This document shows positions 21,443 through 28,924 of a stretch of DNA of 28,924 nt, piece after piece. Position numbers and translations under genes: made by a program. The DNA comes from [Phialemoniopsis] sp. UDSM-2020 (lineage: Eukaryota; Ascomycota; Sordariomycetes; Thyridiales; Thyridiaceae). Each line of letters opens with the position of its first letter. The stretch's first letter is position 1. The stretch is from the NCBI GenBank assembly GCA_018873225.1, contig JAEILZ010000011.1, forward strand, positions 1 through 28,924, read 5' to 3'. Below the pieces are notes generated by a model that made no database searches, was not told the DNA's origin, and saw nothing but the letters and a program-made list of their open reading frames with translations.

Positions 21443-21513
21443 AGATGCGCGCGAGACTTGAACTCACATCTTGGCATCCGTAGTACCTTGCTTTACCTTT
21501 AAGCTAGCACATC
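21443..21513 (-). tRNA. trnR: tRNA-Arg (anticodon ACG)
   Basis: A perfect acceptor GATGTGC/GCGCATC (one G-T pair) and anticodon loop CTACGGA on a GGTA/TGCC stem are present. It lies between cox2 and nad4L, a conserved position. Confidence 0.9.
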
Positions 21514-21634
21514 TTATAAAATATGTTTCTTAGAATAAATATATTCTATAAGAATTAATTATTTAAAACATACTTTAATTTAGTGTTCTTCTAATTTGAA
21601 TGGTTTGTTTATTTTTTTCTTTCTTTCTTTTAGT

Positions 21635-22387
21635 CTATTGTTCTTCTAGTCAAGTCAAGAATTTTTCTAAGCTAACTGATTCAATTACTATAGGCATTGA
21701 ACTGTGTAGTATACCACATATTTCTGAACATTGTCCATAGAAAACACCTTCTCTATTAATAAATACTGATACTTGATTTAATCTACCAGGATAAGCATCA
21801 CATTTTATACCTAAGGCTGGAGCAGCAAAAGAATGTATAACATCACCTGATGTAATAATAAATCTCACATGAGTTAATTCAGGTACAATAACTCTGTTAT
21901 CTACCTCTAACATTCTTAATGTTCCTTCTTCTAAATCAGAATCAGGCACTATATAAGAATCAAATTCAATAAATTCATCACTTGAATCTAAGAAATCTGG
22001 GTATTGGTAACTTCAATATCATTGATGCCCTTCAGCTAATATAGACATTGAAGGATCACTAACTTCATCCATTAAATATAATAATTTAAAAGATGGGAAA
22101 GCAATAAGAATTAAAATAACTGCAGGAGTTATTGTTCATATTAATTCTATTAAAGTACCGTGGTTTAAGTATTTATGAGAAATAGGTGATTTAGTATTAA
22201 CGTAGTTTCTTATAATAGATAATAATATTCAACTTACACTAAATAAAATTACTACTAAATAGTACATAATATTATCGTGTAATTCAACTAATCCTTCCAT
22301 TTGGGGAGTAGCACTATCTTGAAAGTATATACCTCAAGGAGTAGGCGCGTCCATATTTATAGTAAATATATTTTTTAAAAAGTTCAT
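21635..22387 (-). CDS. cox2: Cytochrome c oxidase subunit 2
   Basis: The Cu-A subunit of complex IV, 250 residues, from ATG 22387 ([19 protein letters not shown], Trp by TGA) to TAG 21635 (ending FLTWLEEQ). Two N-terminal transmembrane helices are followed by the soluble domain. The Cu-A site is clear: [19 protein letters not shown] with both cysteines, His and Met, and the acidic YPGRLNQV region before it. It lies between atp9 and trnR(acg). The 104-base spacer to atp9 shows no gene. Confidence 0.96.
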
Positions 22388-22491
22388 TTTTTTTTTAATA
22401 AGCCCTTCCATACTTAATTTTAGTTAGACAAATATATTATCTTTATTGTATTTATATTATGGAATTATAGTTAACATGGGGTATATAAATA

Positions 22492-22719
<228 letters not shown>

Positions 22720-22750
22720 TTATAAATAAATTGTATTATATCGAAAATTT

Positions 22751-22819
22751 TGTGAACCAATGACCAACCTCTAGACTCTAGAGTAGTGCTTACACGGTAA
22801 GCTTAGATTTAAAATCACA
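22751..22819. other. Structured spacer element: two hairpins closed by an outer stem
   Basis: In the 248-base nad3-atp9 spacer, TGTGA (22751-22755) can pair with TCACA (22815-22819). This encloses two perfect 6-bp hairpins, CTCTAG-act-CTAGAG (22769-22783) and GCTTAC-acg-GTAAGC (22788-22802). It is not a tRNA: both loops have three bases. It may be a processing site or a degenerated tRNA. The rest of the spacer shows no gene. Confidence 0.5.
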
Positions 22820-22964
22820 TATTATTGTTTCATACAACTAGACCCATAGGCCCTCATAAACTACTTTTTGAGATTAAACTCTTTTATATCCGAATAATAC
22901 TATCTTTATGTAAAGTAGTACTATATATATACAACCTAAAATCGTCTTAACTTATAACTTGAAA

Positions 22965-23393
22965 TTATTTATTTATGTTTTTAACTACACCTAAGAAGTC
23001 TGTAGTGTAAAAAGATTTTACTTTGTTATTAGTTAATACCTGTCTACTATCTATTTTTAAAGCACTTTTTCCTAATTCATATATAAATCCTAAAGTTATA
23101 ATACCTATAAATCCAAGTGTAACAATCAATCCGTAAATATTATTAATATATCCACTAAGAGCAAAAGGGAATGTTAATAATATTTCCAAATCTAATAGTA
23201 AATATACTAAAGCAAATATAAAGAATTTTACACCAAACTGTGTTCTATTTTGACCTAAAAAACTATGAAAACCACATTCAAAAATACTGTATTTTTCTTG
23301 ATAAGGGTTATGAGGCGCAAATATTAAATTTATAGCTAAAAAAAGTACAGCTATAATACACACTAAAATAATAGAAATAGTCATACTACTCAT
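22965..23393 (-). CDS. nad3: NADH dehydrogenase subunit 3
   Basis: Complex I subunit near the quinone cavity, 142 residues, from ATG 23393. The conserved loop is YSIFECGFHSF with the Cys of the active/deactive switch, followed by FFIFALVYLLLDLEILLTFP. The stop is TAA at 22965. The ATG follows the nad2 stop with no gap, so the two are probably on one mRNA. Confidence 0.96.
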   Translation of the reverse strand: MSSMTISIILVCIIAVLFLAINLIFAPHNPYQEKYSIFECGFHSFLGQNRTQFGVKFFIFALVYLLLDLEILLTFPFALSGYINNIYGLIVTLGFIGIITLGFIYELGKSALKIDSRQVLTNNKVKSFYTTDFLGVVKNINK

Positions 23394-25073
23394 TTAATAA
23401 TTAAATAAAACTTGTACCAATATGGTACCCATACTTAATCATTCTTTATTCATAAATATAAATAGTAAAACTATTAATGTAATTATAGAAATTGTAATAG
23501 AAATAGGACTAGACATAACTATATTTTTGTATTTAAATGATACAGGTTGTAATAAAGTATTATTTTTATCATAAATATTACCATTTAAAACTAAGTTTTC
23601 TAGTGAAGGATTTATTTTATATTCAGGTTTATAGAAGAAAATTTCTTTTATTATATTTAAGTAATAAACTCCTCCTATTACACTAGTAAGTATAGCAACT
23701 AAAGATAAGAAAATATAACCATTATCTAAAGCAGCACTTAAAACCATCTGTTTAGCAAAGAATCCCACAAGAGGTGGAACTCCTACAAAAGAGAAAATAG
23801 TTATAGCTAAACTTAAAGCTAGTATAGGATTTATATAAAAATAACCTTTTAATTGACTTATTAATTGTATAGGTGAATTATTTTTATCTAATAATTCTTT
23901 ATATTCTTTATTATCACTTACGTAATAGTATAAAGAAAATCCTATAGTTACTAATATAATAAAGGCATTAAGATTACTAATAGAGTATTGCATTAAATAA
24001 AATATGAAAGCTTGAGTAGATTCTATACTAGATATACTTAAAGCTAATAATATAAAACCTAAATGAGAAATAGTACTATAAGCAAATAATCTTTTTATTC
24101 TAAATTGTGTTAAACCAACAACTGTACCTACTATTAAAGAAAGTAAAGAACTCATTAATAAACCAAAAGTTCAACTAAGAGCTTGGGCTTCAAATAGATA
24201 GTTACTTGTATAATACACTAATTCTAGAAGGAAAATAAATATTGATATTTTAGCTACAAGTGCAACAAATGTAGTAACTATTGTAGGGATAGCATCATAA
24301 ACATCAGGAGATCAGAAATGAAATGGTGCTGCACTTACTTTAAATAAGAACCCTACACTAAATATAAGTAGAGAGAAATTAATATAATAAGGTTTGTATC
24401 AGAAATTCGCATTATCACTGATATCACTAATACTAGTGATGATATATAGCCCATCTAAATTAGTAGTTCCAGAATTTGCATATAATAAACTTGTACCTAA
24501 TAAAATAAAACATGAACTTAAACCCCCTAATAAGAAATAAATTAATCCACCAGTTGTAGATAATTCTGAATTTCTATATATAGTACTTAATAAATATAAA
24601 CCATAACTTTGTAATTCTATTGAAAGAAAAATAGAAACTAAATCATTAGTTGACATTAAAAATACTGCTCCGCTTATTATAAATAATAAAATTAATGGAT
24701 ATTCTATTATTTTTAAATGTTCTCCCATTTTATTAATAATTTTTGTTCTGTAAAATACAAAATTATTAAATAATAAATGGTTTAAAGAAGAATGTTCTGG
24801 AACTCAAACTTTTCTAGGATAAAAACTTGTTAATTGTAATACTAATATACTTATAACAAAAACAAAAATATGGAATATTTGTGTAATATTTGTTATATGA
24901 AGTAAACCACCATGTAAACCTATACCTTTACTTACAATAGATAAACTTATTATATCATGTAATATACAATAAGATAAAGCTATAATAGCTACTCTATTAA
25001 AAAGTATAGACATATCTCGTCTTAAAGTGACGGCATTAGAAACTAATAAAGATAATATAGAAATTAATATCAT
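23394..25073 (-). CDS. nad2: NADH dehydrogenase subunit 2
   Basis: Antiporter-like subunit of complex I, 559 residues in code 4, from ATG 25073 ([21 protein letters not shown]) to TAA 23394. Recognisable segments are [19 protein letters not shown], the [21 protein letters not shown] helix, and [26 protein letters not shown] Trp codons split it into three standard-code ORFs. The last codons run directly into the nad3 start. Confidence 0.95.
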
Positions 25074-25158
25074 AATAAAATTGATTAAAAAAAATCTTAG
25101 TATATCTATTTAATAAAGTAATAATATAATTATACACATTATAATAAATATATAAGAT

Positions 25159-25231
25159 AGCCAGAGGAGAAAATCGAATTCTCATTATTAATGCATGAAA
25201 TTAAAGTTTTAACCTGTTAAACTACTCTAGC
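25159..25231 (-). tRNA. trnM: tRNA-Met (anticodon CAT), copy next to nad2
   Basis: The acceptor GCTAGAG/CTCTGGC and anticodon arm TTAAT-TTCATGC-ATTAA are present. It closes the rnl-nad2 tRNA cluster as in related fungi. One of the three CAT tRNAs could be the modified tRNA-Ile that reads AUA; sequence alone does not settle which. Confidence 0.9.
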
Positions 25232-25271
25232 TAAAAATAAAGCGCGTGTTATTAATAAACAAAATTCTAGG

Positions 25272-25359
25272 GCTTGCGTCTTAATATAAGGAATGCTTGT
25301 GCCTTCAAATTAAAAGGCAATATCTTAAATGGAAAATTAATATAACAAAGCTTGCGCCT
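25272..25359. repeat. Spacer with three copies of the GCTTGCGCCT-type motif
   Basis: The trnM-trnH spacer (25232-25385) carries the motif at 25272-25281 (GCTTGCGTCT), 25295-25304 (GCTTGTGCCT) and 25350-25359 (GCTTGCGCCT). Other copies lie at 4691-4700, 15095-15104 and 28726-28735, and inverted at 9997-10006. The spacer is otherwise AT-rich and holds no gene. Confidence 0.65.
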
Positions 25360-25385
25360 TAAAAAAAAGGATGATACTAAAATAA

Positions 25386-25460
25386 GGGAGGATACCCTGG
25401 TTTGAACAGGGAACTTACTGTGCCACATACAGTTGCTCTACCGATTGAACTATATCCACC
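25386..25460 (-). tRNA. trnH: tRNA-His (anticodon GTG)
   Basis: The acceptor GGTGGAT/ATCCTCC, discriminator C as expected for histidine, and anticodon arm ACTGT-ATGTGGC-ACAGT are present. Confidence 0.93.
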
Positions 25461-25464
25461 TATG

Positions 25465-25537
25465 TTATGTTGGAGTGATTCGAACACTCAATAGTAAATA
25501 CCAAAAATTTATGACTTACCCATTAGTCCACAACATA
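25465..25537 (-). tRNA. trnQ: tRNA-Gln (anticodon TTG)
   Basis: A perfect acceptor TATGTTG/CAACATA, T-arm GAGTG/CACTC and anticodon arm TAAAT-TTTTGGT-ATTTA are present. Confidence 0.93.
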
Positions 25538-25543
25538 TATTAA

Positions 25544-25626
25544 TAAGGTAAATCCGACTTGAACGGATAAGATATTTAATCAAATAGTCCTAAGCTATCC
25601 ATGTCTACCAATTCCATCACTACCTT
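25544..25626 (-). tRNA. trnL: tRNA-Leu (anticodon TAG)
   Basis: The acceptor AAGGTAG/TTACCTT, the long variable arm of a leucine tRNA and anticodon loop CTTAGGA are present. It reads CUN codons. It directly follows trnF because trnK is missing from this cluster. Confidence 0.92.
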
Positions 25627-25628
25627 TA

Positions 25629-25700
25629 TGCTCGAGATAAGATTTGAACTTACAACCTAAACATCTTCAGTGTTCCGCTCAACCGTTGAGCTTCTCGAGC
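25629..25700 (-). tRNA. trnF: tRNA-Phe (anticodon GAA)
   Basis: A perfect acceptor GCTCGAG/CTCGAGC and anticodon arm GAACA-CTGAAGA-TGTTT are present. Confidence 0.93.
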
Positions 25701-25734
25701 TCGCATACGTGCAAATAAAATCCACTTGCATGTA

Positions 25735-25806
25735 TGGAGATATCAGGTATCGATCCTGAAATAACGATATGCAAAATCGCAGTTTTACCAATTAAACTAT
25801 ATCCCC
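25735..25806 (-). tRNA. trnA: tRNA-Ala (anticodon TGC)
   Basis: The acceptor GGGGATA/TATCTCC and anticodon arm GCGAT-TTTGCAT-ATCGT are present. Confidence 0.93.
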
Positions 25807-25809
25807 TTA

Positions 25810-25891
25810 TATCCGAGAAACGACTTGAACGTTCATGATTCTCATCAGTAAATTTTAAGAATACCCTGTCTACCTATTCCAGCACTCGGAT
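25810..25891 (-). tRNA. trnL: tRNA-Leu (anticodon TAA)
   Basis: A perfect acceptor ATCCGAG/CTCGGAT, long variable arm and anticodon loop CTTAAAA are present. It reads UUR codons, the dominant leucine codons of these genes. Confidence 0.91.
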
Positions 25892-25936
25892 TAAAACATA
25901 TATATGTTAATATATAATAGAAAATATAATTTTGGT

Positions 25937-26007
25937 ATGCGGATAAAGGATTTGCACCCTTGTCTTTTGGTCATGAGCCAAATATGTTACTTTTACATCA
26001 ATCCGCA
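25937..26007 (-). tRNA. trnM: tRNA-Met (anticodon CAT), second copy
   Basis: A perfect acceptor TGCGGAT/ATCCGCA and anticodon arm TTTGG-CTCATGA-CCAAA are present. It is one of two adjacent CAT tRNAs, as in related fungi. Confidence 0.92.
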
Positions 26008-26012
26008 AAATA

Positions 26013-26085
26013 TAAGGCTAAAGTGATTTGAACACTTATAATGACCGTTATGAGCAGTACACTTTACCAATTAAGCTATAGCCTC
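26013..26085 (-). tRNA. trnM: tRNA-Met (anticodon CAT), third copy
   Basis: The acceptor GAGGCTA/TAGCCTT, T-arm AAGTG/CACTT and anticodon loop CTCATAA on a TACTG/CGGTC stem with one mismatch are present. Confidence 0.89.
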
Positions 26086-26158
26086 TTAATAAAATTTTCA
26101 AGATTTATATTATGAATAAATGAGACGCTAGCCAAGCTGTGCTCTACGCCTTTTTAAT

Positions 26159-26230
26159 TAGACTAGGCGGGGTTCGAACCCGCGATGCTAGCATTGAAAG
26201 AGCTATGTCGTACCACTTGACTACTAATCC
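26159..26230 (-). tRNA. trnE: tRNA-Glu (anticodon TTC)
   Basis: The acceptor GGATTAG/CTAGTCT, a strong T-arm GCGGG/CCCGC and anticodon loop CTTTCAA are present. Confidence 0.92.
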
Positions 26231-26232
26231 AT

Positions 26233-26303
26233 AGCCCCGTGCAAGTATCGCACTTGCGTCTATTGATTACAAAACAATTGCATTACTTTTATGCTAACCG
26301 GGC
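26233..26303 (-). tRNA. trnT: tRNA-Thr (anticodon TGT)
   Basis: The acceptor GCCCGGT/ACGGGGC with one mismatch, T-stem GCAAG/CTTGC and anticodon loop TTTGTAA are present. It is the first tRNA after the rnl 3' end. Confidence 0.89.
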
Positions 26304-26344
26304 TAAAACTCGAGGACTAGCTTTACAAGCCGCACTCTAAAAAT

Positions 26345-26892
26345 GTAAGATAGAAAATTAAATATTCAGTAATTTATAAAATTAGTACTTAGTATCTTAA
26401 AATCTCTAGATTCTTGCAAACTAAGCCTATTATCGTAGTGTTCTGCTACGTATATTTAAGAAATATCTTAAGGTAAGCTTCGTGCCTATATGCTTTCAGC
26501 ACTTATCTTTGACTAACTTAGCTTTCCTGCCGTGCCTATGCTATATATTTACCTAAGTGAGAGTAACATCCCTGTATTTTAACAATACCTTAATTAATAT
26601 CTGGGCACATAAACAACAGGTAAACCAGAGGTTAATAAAATTATTATCTTTTTGAGATAATAATGATCCCCAGGTTCCTTTCGTACAAGGTTAATCCTTA
26701 TTTTATTCTAATTCCCTCTAGAAGATAGAAACCATACTGTCTCACGACGTATTTAACCCAGCTCATGTAACTTTTTAATCGACGAACAGTCGTACCCTAC
26801 ATAGTTTCTGCATCCATGAGGATAAGTTAAGCCGACATCGAGGTGCCAAACCGCGCACTCATTTTGTACACTCTTGCGCAAATTAGCCTGTT
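26345..26892 (-). rRNA. rnl: Large-subunit rRNA, 3' exon (end of domain V and domain VI)
   Basis: This exon begins with AACAGGCTAATTT directly after the intron. It includes the peptidyl-transferase end segment (complement of GAGGTGCCAAACC) and the sarcin-ricin loop region (TACGAAAGGA near 26680). The 3' end is estimated. Confidence 0.93.
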
Positions 26893-28524
26893 CAACTTGT
26901 TATCATAAATAAATTTTTATTTCCACTTTTCACAAAATGGTTCAGACTATTTCTTCATTTTTTCATATTATGTATTTATTGCTAATTTTACTTATGCTTT
27001 TAAACATAAGTCTTTATTTTCCGCTAACTCAACCTTTTATAGCAAATGCTCCAATACGACGTTTTGTTGTATGTAATGAGTATTCCATATTAGGTTTCAT
27101 ATAACCTCTAAGATTTACTGATGATAAACCTTTGTAAGAAGAATCTATATTTTTTAATCCTCCTTTTCATCTTATTTTTAATATAGCTCTATCTGCTCTA
27201 TAACGTTTAGTTAATCTTCCTTTAGCTTCTAATCTTACACCACCCATATTTTTATATTTAATATCATTAAATATAGCATTATGGACTTGTGAATACTCAT
27301 TAGATTCATTAAGAGTTGATGTCTCAATATTAAGTGTGTTTGTACCCTCACTTATTATTTCATCTAAGTTATTTTTATTAACAATAGAATTTATATTTAT
27401 ATTTTTATATTTATTTTCTAATAAACTTAGATTTACACTTTTTATTAAACTACCTTTCTCTTTTATTCTATTCACTTTAGGTAATATAGCTTTAGCTAAA
27501 ACATAATCCATCATTTTTATTACATTAGTTTTTCTATTTCTTAATTTTAATGCTAATATTTCTGTAAAAATATCACTATTAAGAACCATAGATTTTAAAT
27601 TAATAATATTAAATTCTACTTTTTTACTGTAGAATTTACTTAATAATTTACTTAGTTTATTTAAAAGATTTTCTTCAAATTTATATTTGTTAAGATTTAA
27701 TTTAAATTTTAGTCTTCTAATTAAAATTAATTCTTTATATAACATAAATTTAAATACTTTATTACTAATATTATCAGATATATTTCTATATAAGCTGTTA
27801 CTTTTATTAAAAAATAAGAATGCTTTTTGAAAGAATGATCTTTTTAATAATCTTATTCTTTTTAGTAAAGCAATTTCTTCTCTATTATAAGTATATATTG
27901 TTATAATTGCTTTAGAATTAGTATGTTTAACTTCCGCCTTACTTACAAATATTCTATTTAAAGATAAACGTTTTGATTTAGAAGATATAAATTTACCTAC
28001 TAGAGCTTTATTATTAAAATATAAATTAAAATATCCATTTATTAATTTATTTATACTTATATCATAGTAAGGTAAATTTTTCATATTATTATGATTGAAA
28101 AAATAAACGCTATTTTTTCATTCTTTAGAAGTAGCAGGAGAATATCTAATATCCCCTACACTATTATTTCTTACATTAAAAGGTATTAATTTATACTTAT
28201 TATTAACACTTTTAGTAAAAATAGTAGAATTTGTATTTTTTTTCATATGTAAGCTTAATTTTGTACATTTAATAAATAAATATACATAATAGAAAAAATG
28301 TTGGGTGTTAATAAAGGATTATTGTTAGCATTACTCACCTTTTAGTCGTTGAACGATTTTATCTAGAGTATTATTTTATCAATACCCATATGCTAAGATA
28401 AATTTCGCTTCAAATTTACTTGTATAAATAGCTTATGCTTACAAGTAATTCTTGAAATTAACCCAATATATTATCAATCATTTTACGACGAAGTTTTCAA
28501 TCTGTAAAATATTGAAGGACAAAC
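26893..28524 (-). other. Group I intron in rnl hosting rps3
   Basis: The 5' exon ends ...GCTAGGGAT (28525) and the 3' exon starts AACAGGC (26892). This is the domain V site equivalent to E. coli position 2449, where most Pezizomycotina carry this group IA intron. The exon ends in T and the intron ends in G. The only ORF is rps3; there is no homing endonuclease. Confidence 0.9.
27014..28246 (-). CDS. rps3: Ribosomal protein S3 (intron-encoded)
   Basis: Small-subunit mitochondrial ribosomal protein, 410 residues in code 4. The start is ATG 28246 (MKKNTNSTIFTKSVNNKYKL); TGA Trp codons near 28115, 27169 and 27031 break it in the standard code. The stop is TAA at 27014. It is rich in Lys and Asn. 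The conserved C-terminal part has GVRLEAKGRLTKRYRADRA, and near the end TTKRRIGAFAIKG, both typical of fungal mitochondrial S3. It fills most of the rnl intron. Confidence 0.94.
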
Positions 28525-28924
28525 ATCCCTAGCGTAGCTTTTCCAATAATCCAAGACCTTTCCTTTTTGTATCTTGTGATCCTATGCCCCGCTTACGCGA
28601 CTGTAAGATTTGTTGTGAATCAAACAGTAAAGCAAGATTAAGCCATTAAACTTGACAAGTATTCAACATGACTATTAAAAGAAATAAATTTCTTCTAATA
28701 ACTATTAAAAATATTAGAAAACAAAGCTTGCGCCGCCTCCTTAATATTTTCAACTACATCTAATTTCTATATAGGGAAAATCTTACCTAATTATATACAT
28801 GCATATAAAAATATACAAGGTTTTCAATATAATATATTAACATATTATAACAAAAGATTAAATATAATAACACTATATTTAATTACAAACAAAATTAATA
28901 AAATCTTTATTAATTAAAATTAAT
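28525..28924 (-). rRNA. rnl: Large-subunit rRNA, domain V segment between window end and intron
   Basis: This continues the rRNA from position 1 around the circle down to the 5' splice site at 28525. It includes the segment complementary to GGCATAGGATCACAAGA and GCTAGGGAT. Bases 28690-28801 belong to an AT-rich expansion that contains one GCTTGCGCCG motif (28726-28735). Confidence 0.9.
28802..28924. repeat. Terminal redundancy, right copy
   Basis: Identical to bases 1-123; an assembly overlap of the circular genome inside rnl. Confidence 0.95.

Noticed and set aside
25272..25359. Repeated GCTTGCGCCT motifs as a CRISPR array
   Set aside because: The motif is only about 10 bases, spacing is irregular, copies are scattered around the genome, and this is mitochondrial DNA.

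Overview
The window is one complete circular mitochondrial genome of a filamentous ascomycete (Pezizomycotina), opened inside the large-subunit rRNA gene. The first 123 bases are repeated exactly at the end (28802-28924), so the unit circle is 28,801 bp. Every gene lies on the minus strand and TGA is read as Trp (genetic code 4): many standard-code ORF ends fall at TGA inside conserved proteins such as nad1, nad2, nad6, cox2 and atp6. The gene order in the coding direction is rnl - tRNA cluster - nad2 - nad3 - atp9 - cox2 - nad4L - nad5 - cob - cox1 - nad1 - nad4 - atp8 - atp6 - rns - cox3 - nad6 - tRNAs - rnl. This is the backbone known from Hypocreales and related Sordariomycetes. The species cannot be named, and Leotiomycetes are not excluded.

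The conserved set is complete: 14 core respiratory-chain and ATP synthase genes (nad1-6, nad4L, cob, cox1-3, atp6, atp8, atp9), rps3 inside the rnl group I intron, rns, rnl, and tRNAs for all 20 amino acids. One further tRNA-like gene has an odd ATA anticodon. tRNA positions differ from the usual hypocrealean layout: trnK, trnD and trnS(gct) sit between cox3 and nad6, and an inserted ORF separates trnW from trnI.

The unusual part is four extra membrane-protein ORFs. Three free-standing ones (here ORF A 2654-3547, ORF B around 16925-17767, ORF C around 7868-8833) share one plan. Each has a basic N-terminus carrying an R-x-[F/Y]-S-T motif, like the cleavage site of imported mitochondrial presequences, followed by one transmembrane helix and a long helical hydrophilic domain. 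Each is attached to the edge of a host gene. ORF A starts on a duplicated nad6 leader and the first ten nad6 codons. ORF B opens in another frame across the end of cob, and ORF C in another frame across the end of atp6. Neither B nor C has an ATG before its motif.

The fourth extra ORF (13718-14677) is a multi-span membrane protein in the only cox1 intron. It lies between the intron core and the 3' splice site, is flanked by an 8-bp direct repeat, and its ATG sits exactly at a second copy of the 3' splice sequence. The same intron carries a LAGLIDADG ORF whose two catalytic acids are replaced. That ORF is cut off from cox1 exon 1 by a 26-nt hairpin whose removal would restore the frame. Short GC-rich hairpins and a dispersed GCTTGCGCCT-type motif are scattered through the spacers.
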